Assembly (NCBI GenBank): GCA_030067835.1
Contig: CP092441.1
Span: forward strand, 3,286,001 to 3,350,000
Direction: 5' to 3'
Source: Chakrabartyella piscis
GTDB taxonomy: Bacteria > Bacillota > Clostridia > Lachnospirales > Anaerotignaceae
Length of the DNA: 64,000 nt
Positions 16,999 through 26,004 of the stretch are shown piece by piece (within the stretch, counting starts at the first letter, position 1; each line of letters opens with the position of its first letter). Made by a program: the position numbers and the translations under genes. Under the pieces are notes generated by a model. The model was not told the DNA's origin. It saw only the letters and a program-made list of their open reading frames with translations, and made no database searches.

Positions 16999-17487
16999 TT
17001 ATTGTTTCTTTGCTGATGATTTTTTACGATAGCCAAATTTTCTGGTTCTTCTTGGAATCACTTCAAATACACCATATGGAAGTGCCAAAATCATAATGGA
17101 ACCAATGCCAATACCACCAGCATATTTCACCACATCCAACAAATAGGAATATGTTTCAATGATATGACCTTGGACTGCTGCTTGCATGGTGTTGTAAATT
17201 GCAGTTCCTGGCACCAATGGCATAATCCCCGCAATGTGATACAAGGTTGCTGGCACCTGTCTATGGAAAGAAGCAAATCTTGCAAAAATGGTGATGCACA
17301 TGGCTGCAATGGCTGTGGAAACAGTAATGGAAAATCCAAATTCTTGGATGCAAATGCTATAGGCAAACCATGACAAAAAACCGTTGATGCCACAGAAAAT
17401 CAATTCATGTCTAGGTGCATTGAAAATAATGGAAAAGGACACGCAAGCAAAAATACAAACGAAACTATGGTATAAAATGGTACTCAT
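16999..17487 (-). CDS. Threonine/serine exporter family, small subunit (YjjB/ThrE C-terminal type)
   Basis: 162 residues from the ATG at 17487 (GGAGGAAG site). About five membrane helices. FNAPRHELIFCGINGFLSW near the start and the conserved loop HIAGIMPLVPGTAIYNTM (about 78-95) are the ThrE_2/DUF3815 signature. It pairs with the following YjjP-like gene 17 bases upstream. Split ThrE pairs export small molecules (succinate in E. coli YjjPB, Thr/Ser in ThrE); the substrate here is unknown. The C-terminus is basic (RRTRKFGYRKKSSAKK). Confidence 0.87.
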   Translation of the reverse strand: MSTILYHSFVCIFACVSFSIIFNAPRHELIFCGINGFLSWFAYSICIQEFGFSITVSTAIAAMCITIFARFASFHRQVPATLYHIAGIMPLVPGTAIYNTMQAAVQGHIIETYSYLLDVVKYAGGIGIGSIMILALPYGVFEVIPRRTRKFGYRKKSSAKKQ

Positions 17488-17504
17488 ATAAACTTCCTCC
17501 AATC

Positions 17505-18251
17505 TCAACCCAAAATAGACAATCCAAAAGCAACACCACAGGCAATGGAAGCTGCAATCAAACAAGCTTCTGCCAACTTGGAAGTACCACTGATGAAATT
17601 ACTTTCCATAATATCACGTACACTATTGGATATGGTCACACCAGGAAGCATAGGTGTAATGCTACCGATGATCACCAAATCAATTTGCAAAGGCAACCAC
17701 AATGCAAACAAAGAAGTCCCTAGCGCTGCAATAAATCCACCAAACAATGGTGTGAAGCAATAGGGGATGTTTTTCTCTCTTGCAAGCCACAACAAAAAGC
17801 CAATGAAGAAGCTCAATGCAAAGGAAATCAAACCATCCAACCAAACACCACCCAAAACCAAACAGAAGGAAGCACCTGCAATGCCATAGCAAAGGGTTGT
17901 CAACCTTGGGTCAAAACTGGGTAAATTTTTCACTTCTGCAATGACAATGGCTGCATCATCCAATGTGATTTCACCAGAAACAAAGGCTCTGGACAAGTCA
18001 TTTGCAAAACAGATTTTTTCAAAATTGGTGCTACGTTTGCGAATCCCACGGGAAAGGGTCAAAGAACCTTTTTCTTTGCTGGGGATGCTGACAATGAGCA
18101 TTGTATTCAACGCTTGCGCTTCTACGCCTTCTGAGTGACTGGTTGCCAAAATCCTGCGCATGGTATCCTCCACACGATGGGTTTCTGCACCACCAGAAAG
18201 CATTGCTTCGCCTGTGTCCAAGGCAAGTTTCAATAATTTATTATCATCCAT
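17505..18251 (-). CDS. Threonine/serine exporter family, large subunit (YjjP/ThrE N-terminal type)
   Basis: 248 residues from the ATG at 18251 (AAAGGA site). A cytosolic N-terminal region (about 1-105) with the family motif LSGGAETHRVEDTMRRI (19-35) precedes about five helices. ITPMLPGVTISNSVRDIM (about 207-224) is the paired pore loop matching MPLVPGTAIYN of the partner. First gene of the two-gene transporter operon. Confidence 0.88.
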   Translation of the reverse strand: MDDNKLLKLALDTGEAMLSGGAETHRVEDTMRRILATSHSEGVEAQALNTMLIVSIPSKEKGSLTLSRGIRKRSTNFEKICFANDLSRAFVSGEITLDDAAIVIAEVKNLPSFDPRLTTLCYGIAGASFCLVLGGVWLDGLISFALSFFIGFLLWLAREKNIPYCFTPLFGGFIAALGTSLFALWLPLQIDLVIIGSITPMLPGVTISNSVRDIMESNFISGTSKLAEACLIAASIACGVAFGLSILG

Positions 18252-18647
18252 AAGGAAAATCCTTTCTGTTATTATACGAATCATTTTGTGTTGTATCTAT
18301 TGTATGCGTTTTGTGTGAAAAGGGAAAGTCTTTTTTTGTGAAAATGTAGTACGTTTTTCTTAAGATTATGACAAAATGAGGAAATCACCACCTGAAGTGT
18401 GTCCAATATGAAACATCAAATGCTTCATTCCTTAGAAACACCAGAATTTGCATCTTTCGCATACAAAAACCCCATCTTTTATAATTTTCTATGAATGCAA
18501 ACCATACAGTTGTAAAACCACAATAGAATTGTTGAAATTACATAAAATAACTTGACTACCCCCCCTATTTTTGTATATAATTACAAAAATGATATTTTTA
18601 TTTGTGTTGGGCTAACATAGTGGGCATCTACAAAAGGAGGAATGTAT
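18252..18647. other. Intergenic region between divergent genes
   Basis: AT-rich, with no R1 or R2 hairpin and no gene. The only clear signal is the promoter at 18552-18581. Confidence 0.5.
18552..18581 (+). promoter_or_regulatory. Promoter of the SLH surface protein gene
   Basis: -35 TTGACT (18552-18557), 18-base spacer containing a C-run, -10 TATAAT (18576-18581). Gives a leader of about 60 bases. Confidence 0.65.
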
Positions 18648-21600
18648 ATGAAATGGAAAAAGGGACGTATTTTGGCAAGTTTCTTGACACTTGCTATGGT
18701 ATTGCAAATGGTACCAGCCATTGCATTTGGTGCAGAAGATGTATCTGAACATCAAATGCCAGAAAGACCTGCAATGGAAGAAATGAAAATGGAACCACCT
18801 GAAGGTTTGGAACATGCTGATGCACCTGAACCACCTGAAGGTTTGGAACATCCAGAAGGTATGGAACATCCAGCACCAAGGGAATTGCCAGAAGAAGTGG
18901 TGGCAGAAGAAAACATAGAGTTGTTGGAATCTGTTGCAGAAATCCAAGATGAAATTGCAATGTTTGGCTATACAGAAGCAGGAGAATTGACTGGTTTTAC
19001 CACCGAATATCTTGCAGCACATGTTGGTGAAGAACTTAACATTGTGATTCCAGCAGAAATTGATGGTATCCCAATCACCTCCATTGGTTATGAAGCATTT
19101 GATGCAAGCGAATCCAAATATGATGGTGTTACCCTTGTATCCGTTGATTTTTCAAGTGCAACCAATTTGAAAACCATTGGCTATCAAGCATTCACACAAT
19201 CTGACATTGCTGGAGAATTGATTTTGCCAAATAGTTTGGAAAGTGCTGGTCAATTTGCATTTTCTGGCTGTACAGAGCTAACCAGTGTTCAGTTGGGTAG
19301 TGGTTTGCAAGCAATTTCCAACCAAATGTTCCAAAGCTGTACTGGAATTGAAACCATTATTTTTGATGATAACAACAATGTTACAAAAATTGGCAATGAT
19401 GGTCTTAGAGGTTGTAGTTCTTTGACAGGAATTGTGTTGCCAGAAGAAATTGTTGCAATTGAAAAAGAAGCACTTTATGGTTGCGATGATTTAGATTGGA
19501 TTTATTTTGAAAACGCATATTTCCAACCCATCAGTATTGACAATACCACAGGTGAAGAATCAAATTTGACTTTTATCAATTTATCCACCCATGCAGGCTT
19601 GCATATCATTGCAAAGGATGAAGCGGCAGCAGCTGAATTGAAAAAAGACAGTAAATTATATAGTGCTTCCGACTATATCACATATCCAGTGACCGTTACA
19701 TTTGACGGTTTGGATGCATCTTATGATAGAGAAGTATTGTTTGACTTCCCACTCAACTATGAAAAAGTAGATGGCGAAATTTATGACACATGGCAAGTGG
19801 ATGCATCCTATGTTTTGCCAGATGCAGTAACAGGTAGCACAGGCTGGAGCTTCGATGCAAGTGCCGTTGTCATCATAACAGCAGACGCAGATGTAGTTGG
19901 CACAACTTTGTATAGCATTGTTGCAATTCCTGTTTTGAGTGTTACAACAACTGGAAATATTACAGAAACCTATACAGGTGAAAGTTTCCGTTATGAATTG
20001 ACACCAAGTTTGTCTGATGGAATTGAATTGGTTCCTTATGGCGAAGTGGGCTATTCTGTAAAATATGTTTGGTTGAATTATTATTATGGTTATAGTTATG
20101 ATTTGGGGAGTTGGGTATTTAGTTTAACAGATTTGTACTCTGGTTTTGTATATGAAAATGATGAATATGACCTTCCAGAATACCAAACAGAAACCAACTA
20201 TTTCGAGTTTACAGACGTAAATGAAAGCTATAGAATTGCTTGTGGCACACATGGTTTGTATATGCCATTGGTATATTTGTATTACAATGATGGCGAAACC
20301 ATTGAAGTAATTGATTTCAAACAATTGTATTTGTATGTCACCATCAGTCAAGCAACACCAGAAATTACATGCAATGTAGCTGGTGTAACATATGCAAGTC
20401 TTGTAGATTTTGTAAGTGCCAACACAGAAGGTGAATTTGTATTTACAGATGCATCAAGTGCAGAAACAGATATCGTGGCAGATGGCACCAATACATACAG
20501 CTACACCTTTACACCTACTGATACCGATAACTATACTACAACATCAGGAACCATTACAATCACAGGTAAATTGGCACAAACAGAATTGACTTTCACAAAT
20601 GAAAGCAGTGCGTTTGTGGGCAATGATTTGGTGATTGGTGCAATAGCTGGTGAAGAAGTAGAAGGCAATATCACATATACAGTGACAATGGAACCAGAAG
20701 GTTGTGCAACTTGGGACCCAACAACTATGACATTGACATCTATATCTGCTGGTGTTGTAACGGTAACTGCAACCAAATTGGGTGATGGTACTTACAACGA
20801 TGTAGTGGCTACAATGGAAATCACCATTTCCAAAAAATCTTCCTCCACAACTTCCTACTACATCAAAGCAACAGCAACAGGCAACGGTACTGTATCCCCT
20901 GAAGATGAAGATGCATCCCCTGATTCCATGTACAAAGTGGATAAAGGCAGTGATATGACATTTGAATTTGATGCTGATTCTGGTTACGAAGTGTCTGATG
21001 TCATTGTAAATGGTAGCAGTGTTGGTGCTTGTGATGAATACGAATTTGAAGATATCATCATCACCATGCAAACCTTAGAAGTTATCTTTGCAAAGGCTTC
21101 TGATGACGATGCTGACGATGCTGATAACAGCGAAGATGATGACAGCGATGATGACGTAACAGAAAGCGATTTGCCATTTAAAGATGTGGATGTAGATGAT
21201 GCACATTACGATGGCATTCAATATGTTTACGAAAATGGCATTATGGCAGGTGTTTCTGAAGATGAATTTGGAGCAGACTGGTCCATCACACGTGGTATGA
21301 TTGCAGCAATTTTGTATCGTATGAATGGCAGCGAACCTATGGATGTAGAATTGTTGTTTACAGACGTTGCAGATGATGCATACTACGCTGAAGCTGTTCG
21401 TTGGGGCAAAGAAACAGAAGTTGTAGCTGGTTTCAGCGCAACAGAATTTGCACCAAACAAAGACATTACAAATGAACAATTTGCAGCATTCTTGTATCGC
21501 TATGCAACCTTCTTAGGTCTGGATATGACAGTAACAGGCGATTTGAGTGCTTATGCAGATGCAAGCAATATTTCAGCATATGCTTACAATGCAATGCTTT

Positions 21601-21710
21601 GGGCAGTGGAAAATGATATTCTTGGCGATGATGATTTGTTACAACCAAGAGAAACTGCAAAACGTGGCGTTGTTGCAACTGCTTTGATGCTCTTTATGGA
21701 AATGATGTAA
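18648..21710 (+). CDS. Cell-surface protein with leucine-rich repeats and SLH anchor
   Basis: 1020 residues from the ATG at 18648, seven bases after AAAGGAGG; an ATG six bases earlier sits too close to that site. Residues 1-28 are a signal peptide (ending AIAFGAED). Residues about 30-85 form a Pro/Glu/Met/His-rich stretch with repeated PPEGLEH units. Residues about 105-300 carry BspA-type LRR_5 repeats (TSIGYEAF, KTIGYQAF, SAGQFAFSGC, AIEKEALYGC). Several beta-sandwich/Ig-like segments follow. An acidic Asp/Glu linker (about 810-845) leads to three SLH modules at about 845-1020 (FKDVDVDDAHYDGIQYVYENGIMAG first), which bind pyruvylated wall polymer. Probably an S-layer-associated adhesin; binding partner unknown. 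Confidence 0.88.
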   Translation: MKWKKGRILASFLTLAMVLQMVPAIAFGAEDVSEHQMPERPAMEEMKMEPPEGLEHADAPEPPEGLEHPEGMEHPAPRELPEEVVAEENIELLESVAEIQDEIAMFGYTEAGELTGFTTEYLAAHVGEELNIVIPAEIDGIPITSIGYEAFDASESKYDGVTLVSVDFSSATNLKTIGYQAFTQSDIAGELILPNSLESAGQFAFSGCTELTSVQLGSGLQAISNQMFQSCTGIETIIFDDNNNVTKIGNDGLRGCSSLTGIVLPEEIVAIEKEALYGCDDLDWIYFENAYFQPISIDNTTGEESNLTFINLSTHAGLHIIAKDEAAAAELKKDSKLYSASDYITYPVTVTFDGLDASYDREVLFDFPLNYEKVDGEIYDTWQVDASYVLPDAVTGSTGWSFDASAVVIITADADVVGTTLYSIVAIPVLSVTTTGNITETYTGESFRYELTPSLSDGIELVPYGEVGYSVKYVWLNYYYGYSYDLGSWVFSLTDLYSGFVYENDEYDLPEYQTETNYFEFTDVNESYRIACGTHGLYMPLVYLYYNDGETIEVIDFKQLYLYVTISQATPEITCNVAGVTYASLVDFVSANTEGEFVFTDASSAETDIVADGTNTYSYTFTPTDTDNYTTTSGTITITGKLAQTELTFTNESSAFVGNDLVIGAIAGEEVEGNITYTVTMEPEGCATWDPTTMTLTSISAGVVTVTATKLGDGTYNDVVATMEITISKKSSSTTSYYIKATATGNGTVSPEDEDASPDSMYKVDKGSDMTFEFDADSGYEVSDVIVNGSSVGACDEYEFEDIIITMQTLEVIFAKASDDDADDADNSEDDDSDDDVTESDLPFKDVDVDDAHYDGIQYVYENGIMAGVSEDEFGADWSITRGMIAAILYRMNGSEPMDVELLFTDVADDAYYAEAVRWGKETEVVAGFSATEFAPNKDITNEQFAAFLYRYATFLGLDMTVTGDLSAYADASNISAYAYNAMLWAVENDILGDDDLLQPRETAKRGVVATALMLFMEMM

Positions 21711-21720
21711 TAAAATTATG

Positions 21721-21748
21721 AGGGTGGCTTCGGCTGCCCTTATTTTTA
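21721..21748 (+). terminator. Terminator after the SLH protein gene
   Basis: AGGGTGGC-TTCG-GCTGCCCT then TATTTTTAT. Confidence 0.85.
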
Positions 21749-21751
21749 TAC

Positions 21752-21780
21752 TTTACATTTACAATTTTTAGGTGTATACT
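21752..21780 (+). promoter_or_regulatory. Promoter of the thiamin-salvage leader
   Basis: -35 TTTACA (21752-21757), 17-base spacer, -10 TATACT (21775-21780), directly ahead of the TPP aptamer. Confidence 0.65.
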
Positions 21781-21795
21781 ACCTGTAATTGAATA

Positions 21796-21890
21796 CAAGC
21801 TAGGGGTGCTTTGGTGACAAGGCTGAGAGGAATGGATATTCTAACCCTTTGAACTTGATGTGGGTAAAGCCAACGGAGGGAAGCGACTTT
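21796..21890 (+). ncRNA. TPP riboswitch (THI element)
   Basis: Contains the diagnostic blocks GGGGTGC, GGCTGAGAGG (21821-21830), ACCCTTTGAACTTGATGTGG and GTAAAGCCAACGGAGGGAAGC in correct order and spacing. It binds thiamin pyrophosphate and here precedes a terminator, so high TPP should switch off tenA-thiZXY. Confidence 0.95.
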
Positions 21891-21901
21891 AGAATGTATA
21901 T

Positions 21902-21932
21902 GACGTCTTTCCAGTTGGAGGACGTTTTTTTA
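21902..21932 (+). terminator. TPP riboswitch terminator
   Basis: GACGTCTTTCC-AGTT-GGAGGACGT followed by T7; the expression platform of the riboswitch. Confidence 0.88.
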
Positions 21933-22016
21933 TTGGCTAAAGACTAATGGTGAATGGTGAAGGACTTTGAAAAGATAGGATGCTTCGTTGCACTCTGCAT
22001 GACAGCATTTTGAAAC

Positions 22017-22200
22017 CTACGGGCGACCAAAGGTAGTCCCTACAAAACCAATACAACGAAACATGGACGTACGATACACCGTAGGGGATAGCTGTGCTGT
22101 CCCGTAACACCAATGTATTCCTTTGAATGACAGCATTTTGAATTGCCACCACAACAAATCAATGCCACCACACCGTAGGGGATGGGTTTCCCATCCTGCA
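22017..22200. repeat. Three R1 hairpins between riboswitch and tenA
   Basis: R1 units at about 22019-22045, 22079-22106 and 22173-22199 with three different arms (GGGCGACC, GGGGATAGC, GGGGATGGG). They lengthen the leader between the riboswitch terminator and tenA to about 290 bases. Confidence 0.75.
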
Positions 22201-22218
22201 ACCAAAAAGGAGATTACT

Positions 22219-22881
22219 ATGTTTACAGATGAACTACTCAAAGCAACAGGCAACATCTGGTCTGGATATTTGAAGCAAGATTTTGTAAAAGAACTGGGAA
22301 ATGGTGCTTTAGCAGAAGAAAAATTCCGTTTCTACATGGTACAGGACTACTTGTATCTTTTGCAATATGCCAAGGTCTTTGCACTGGGTGTGGTGAAAGC
22401 AAATGATGAAGAAACCATGCGTTATTTCGCTTCTATGGTACACGAAACCTTGGATGATGAAATGAACATTCACAAAACATACATGGCACGTTTGGGTATC
22501 ACGCCAGAGGAGCTGACCACCACAAAAACAGCTTTTGCAAACCAATCCTACACTTCTTATATGTTGGATGTTTCCCAAAGAGGTGATATTTTGGATGTAT
22601 TGGTGGCAGTGCTCTCTTGTGCTTGGAGTTACGAAATGATTGGTGCAGAGCTTGCAAAAATCCCAAATTCCAAAGAACATCCTTTCTATGGTGAATGGAT
22701 TGTAGGCTACACTTCTGAAGGTTATGTGAATAGCGTTGTTGGTCTCAAAGAAAAAGTAAATGCATTGGTGGAAGAAGTATCTCCTGCCAGAAAAGATGCA
22801 CTCACAGAAATGTTTGTAAACTGCTGTAAATTTGAAAGAGAATTTTGGAATATGTCCTATACTATGGATATGGGTGAATAA
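22219..22881 (+). CDS. tenA: Aminopyrimidine aminohydrolase / thiaminase II TenA
   Basis: 220 residues. TenA hydrolyses aminomethyl-aminopyrimidine, a thiamin breakdown product, to HMP for reuse in thiamin synthesis. The family residues are visible: Asp44 in MVQDYLYL, the catalytic Cys134 in VAVLSCAWSYEMIG, and the C-terminal FEREFWNMSY with the conserved Glu. The start ATG at 22219 has AAAGGAG; the frame is open upstream through an R1 hairpin but without a site. First gene after the TPP riboswitch, followed by its uptake system. Confidence 0.95.
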   Translation: MFTDELLKATGNIWSGYLKQDFVKELGNGALAEEKFRFYMVQDYLYLLQYAKVFALGVVKANDEETMRYFASMVHETLDDEMNIHKTYMARLGITPEELTTTKTAFANQSYTSYMLDVSQRGDILDVLVAVLSCAWSYEMIGAELAKIPNSKEHPFYGEWIVGYTSEGYVNSVVGLKEKVNALVEEVSPARKDALTEMFVNCCKFEREFWNMSYTMDMGE

Positions 22882-22885
22882 TAAA

Positions 22886-23059
22886 GTAGGGACGACCATT
22901 GGTCGTCTGTAATGAACTGCCTCAAACTCTCCCAATGACAGACCACAGACGATATGCTTCTGTTGGCGTTGTAGGGGATGGGTTTCCCATCCCGAAAGAT
23001 TCCTCATTGCATTTGGAATGACAGATATTTGTAGGGGCTGCCCTGTGTGGCTGCCCGTT
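22886..23059. repeat. Three R1 hairpins and an R2 piece between tenA and thiZ
   Basis: R1 at about 22886-22910 (GGGACGACC arm), 22970-22994 (GGGGATGGG arm) and 23030-23059 (GGGGCTGCC arm). A short R2 segment (AGATTCCTCATTGCATTTGGAATGACAG) lies between the last two. Confidence 0.75.
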
Positions 23060-23087
23060 AGCTAAAAATTTGATTGTAGGTGTTGAT

Positions 23088-23843
23088 ATGTTGCAATTTG
23101 AAGGCGTTACCTTTGGGTACCCAACAGATGAATTGAATATGATGGAAAACCTATCTTTTTCTGTGAACAAAGGTGCTTTTGTGGCAGTGATTGGTCCCAG
23201 TGGTTGTGGCAAAAGCACTTTATTTCGCTTAATCAATGGTTTGGAAGTTGCAGATGCAGGTACCATTACCATAGAAGGCGAAGATGTTGCCAAAAAGAAG
23301 AATTTTTCTGCGTTTATGCCACAAAAGGACTTACTCTTTCCTTGGAGAACCATTGGTAAAAATGTAGCATTGCCTATGGAACTGACCAAAGCACCCAAGG
23401 ATTTGCAAGAAAAACGTGTTGCAGAAGTATTGGAGCAAGTGGGTTTGTCTGGATATGTGGATAAATTCCCAAATGAGTTGTCTGGTGGTATGAAACAACG
23501 TGCTGCTTTTGCCAGAACTTTGCTTTCTGGTGCTGAAATGCTGTTGTTGGACGAACCCTTCAGTGCTTTGGATTATTTGACACGTGTGGAGATGCAAGAA
23601 TGGTTGTTGCAACAATATAGCCATTTCCATAAGACGATTTTGTTCATTACACATGATGTAGAAGAAGCCATTTTCTTGGCAAAGGATATTTACATCATCA
23701 CAGATGAAAGACCTTTTGCACAAATGGAGAAAATACCAGTACCACTGTCCTATCCACGGAAACGGGAAGATTTGAAACACCCTGACATTGTGGAATTGAA
23801 GGAAAGTCTCATTGGCAAACTACGAAAGCAGGTGGTTCTATGA
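23088..23843 (+). CDS. thiZ: Thiamin-precursor ABC transporter ATPase ThiZ
   Basis: 251 residues of the NitT/TauT ATPase type. Walker A is GPSGCGKS (about 39-46), signature LSGGMKQR (about 132-139), Walker B LLLDEPFSALD. The ATG at 23088 is chosen for the AGGTG six bases upstream. Its stop overlaps the next start (ATGA). With the neighbours it forms the ThiXYZ-type importer for formylaminopyrimidine or related thiamin degradation products; substrate is inferred from tenA and the riboswitch. Confidence 0.88.
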   Translation: MLQFEGVTFGYPTDELNMMENLSFSVNKGAFVAVIGPSGCGKSTLFRLINGLEVADAGTITIEGEDVAKKKNFSAFMPQKDLLFPWRTIGKNVALPMELTKAPKDLQEKRVAEVLEQVGLSGYVDKFPNELSGGMKQRAAFARTLLSGAEMLLLDEPFSALDYLTRVEMQEWLLQQYSHFHKTILFITHDVEEAIFLAKDIYIITDERPFAQMEKIPVPLSYPRKREDLKHPDIVELKESLIGKLRKQVVL

Positions 23844-24592
23844 AATATTTGAAAGAACATATACCTTCTGCTTCTGTGGTCATGGGGTTGCTTGTTTTTT
23901 GGCAGATTGTGGCAATGATCATTGATGCTGCTTATATTCTACCATCACCCATTGGGGTTTTGGTGCGACTTTGGGAACTACGTGAACCCCTGTTTTTGGT
24001 GCATTTGCCGGCAACTGCTGGTGTCACAAGTTTTGGATTGTTGGTGTCTGTGGTACTGGGTCTGGGGCTTGCTTGTTTGATGGATTGGAATCCAAAGATT
24101 GAAAAGGCATTGTATCCTGTCATCATCGCATCACAAACCATACCCACAACTGCAATTGCACCACTGTTTATTTTGTGGTTTGGATATAGCATTTGGAGCA
24201 AGGTTTTGGTGACCATTTTGATTACCTTCTTTCCAATTGCAATCACTGTGTTTGATGGGTTCAAATCCACAAAACGTGAAATGGAAGAACTTCTCATCAC
24301 ATATGGTGCTACCAAACGTGATATTTTCTTTAAATTGAAGCTACCAACAGCACTGCCAAACTTCTTTTCGGCAATCAAAATTGCAATTCCTTTAAGCGTC
24401 ATTGGTGCTGCAATCGCTGAATGGCTTGGAGCACAGGCAGGACTTGGATATTTCAGCAAACGTATGATGACGCAGCTGGATGGTGCTGGTGTATTTGCAC
24501 CCATTGTGCTCTTATCTGTGGTGGCAATGTTGGCTGTTTGGTTGGTGACGAAACTAGAACAAAAGATAATTACATGGAGGAAAGAGTTATGA
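23840..24592 (+). CDS. thiX: Thiamin-precursor ABC transporter permease ThiX
   Basis: 250 residues with about six helices. The EAA-type coupling loop is ELLITYGATKRDIFFKLKLPTALPNFFSAIKIA (about 152-184). LPSPIGVLVRLWE near the N-terminus is typical of NitT/TauT/ThiX permeases. Overlaps both neighbouring genes by four bases. Confidence 0.88.
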   Translation: MKYLKEHIPSASVVMGLLVFWQIVAMIIDAAYILPSPIGVLVRLWELREPLFLVHLPATAGVTSFGLLVSVVLGLGLACLMDWNPKIEKALYPVIIASQTIPTTAIAPLFILWFGYSIWSKVLVTILITFFPIAITVFDGFKSTKREMEELLITYGATKRDIFFKLKLPTALPNFFSAIKIAIPLSVIGAAIAEWLGAQAGLGYFSKRMMTQLDGAGVFAPIVLLSVVAMLAVWLVTKLEQKIITWRKEL

Positions 24593-25605
24593 AAAAGAGA
24601 ATGTTCAACAAAAGAATTTTATCATTGGCAATGGCAACTATGTTTGCATTCACAGGTTGTGGAAGCAGTAGTTCCAGTGCAACAGAAGATGGTTTGGAAG
24701 AATTTACAATTGTTTTGGACTGGTATCCAAATGCAATCCATACATTTTTGTATGCTGCAATTGAAAACGGTTACTTTGCAGAAGAAGGTCTGGAATTGAA
24801 TATCCAATTCCCAGCAAACACAAATGATGGGATTTCTATGCCTGCAAGTGGTCAAGCAGATGTTGGGATTTACTACCAACAAGATGCCATTATGACAGCT
24901 GTGGAAGAAGATGTACCCATTGTTTCTGTAGGTGCCATCACACAAGAATCTTTGAATGTTGTGATTTCTTTGACTGAAAGCGGTATTGCTGGTGCGGATG
25001 ACTTGGAAGGTAAAAAAATCGGCTATGCAGGCACTGTTTTGTCCGAAGAAATGATCAAAGCTATGTTGGAACACGTTGGTTTGGATGCAGATAGTTGCGA
25101 TTATATTGATGTTGGTTTCGATTTGTTGAGTGCTTTGACCACAAAACAAGTGGATGCAACCATTGGCAATATGGTCAACCATGAAGTGCCTCAATTGACA
25201 GAATACGGTTTCGATGTAAACTACTTCTACCCAACAGATTTTGGTGTGCCTGAGCAATATGAATTGGTGTTCTTGGCTGGTGAGAAATTGGTGGCAGAAA
25301 ATCCAGAAAAATTGGCTGGTTTCTTGCGTGCTTGTGAAAAAGGCTTTGCTGATATGAAAAATAACCCAGAAGAAAGTCTTGCAATCCTTCTGAACAACCA
25401 AAATCAAGAAAACTTCCCATTATCCGAAACAGTGGAAACAGAAAGCTTGCAAATCTTGTTGCCAGCATTGGAAAATGAAAATGGTGCATTCTTACACCAA
25501 GAAGTTTCTGTGTGGCAAGAAAATGCAGATTGGATGTTTGCACGTGGCGTTTTGAGCGAACAAACAGATGTCAGCGATTTGGTTGTCAATTTGTTGGAAG
25601 ATTGA
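24589..25605 (+). CDS. thiY: Thiamin-precursor ABC transporter substrate-binding lipoprotein ThiY
   Basis: 338 residues from the ATG at 24589, which overlaps the thiX stop and follows GGAGGAAAG; the frame is open further upstream inside thiX but without meaning. Signal with lipobox FTGC (Cys about 23). The mature part is an NMT1/THI5-like fold: TIVLDWYPNAIHTFLYAAIENGYFAEEGLELNIQF, and LTTKQVDATIGNMVNHEVPQL. The WYPN-H segment is the pyrimidine-binding signature of ThiY/THI5. Last gene of the operon. Confidence 0.92.
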   Translation: MKKRMFNKRILSLAMATMFAFTGCGSSSSSATEDGLEEFTIVLDWYPNAIHTFLYAAIENGYFAEEGLELNIQFPANTNDGISMPASGQADVGIYYQQDAIMTAVEEDVPIVSVGAITQESLNVVISLTESGIAGADDLEGKKIGYAGTVLSEEMIKAMLEHVGLDADSCDYIDVGFDLLSALTTKQVDATIGNMVNHEVPQLTEYGFDVNYFYPTDFGVPEQYELVFLAGEKLVAENPEKLAGFLRACEKGFADMKNNPEESLAILLNNQNQENFPLSETVETESLQILLPALENENGAFLHQEVSVWQENADWMFARGVLSEQTDVSDLVVNLLED

Positions 25606-25622
25606 TATAGAATGATAGAAGT

Positions 25623-25654
25623 AACAGGCGTTTCAATGCGTCTGTTATTTTTTT
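25623..25654 (+). terminator. Terminator of the tenA-thiZXY operon
   Basis: AACAGGCG-loop-GCGTCTGTT followed by A and T7. Confidence 0.8.
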
Positions 25655-25962
25655 GTAGAAACGGGATGTCCAATATACCACCAACCAAAGTATAGATGTA
25701 ATTGTAGGGCAAGGGTTTTACTCTTGCCGTTATACTAGTCAAGATCAATATGTTTAAAACCAAGATCCTTCGCTTTTTGACAAGTCAAACGCTCTGGATG
25801 ACAAATAAACATATATGCTGTCATTCAGAGGAGAGTTTCATAATAACGAAGATGGCAAGAGCAGCGCCCCTGCCCTACAGATGTAACATCCCGTATGCTG
25901 TCATTCTGTAGGGACGACCAGTGGTCGTCCGTAAAGCGACAAGGAATCTTAGACTTTTCATC
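25655..25962. repeat. R1 and R2 repeats between convergent operons
   Basis: R1 at about 25703-25730 (GGGCAAGGG arm) and 25908-25932 (GGGACGACC arm), with R2 fragments around 25756-25840. No gene. Confidence 0.7.
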
Positions 25963-25990
25963 AAAAAAGGGTGGATATAAAACCCACCCA
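25963..25990 (-). terminator. Terminator of guaB
   Basis: Minus strand: TATGGGTGGG-TTTTATA-TCCACCC then T6. The hairpin resembles an R1 element that has acquired a T-tract. Confidence 0.75.
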
Positions 25991-26004
25991 TACATTCTAT
26001 ACAC

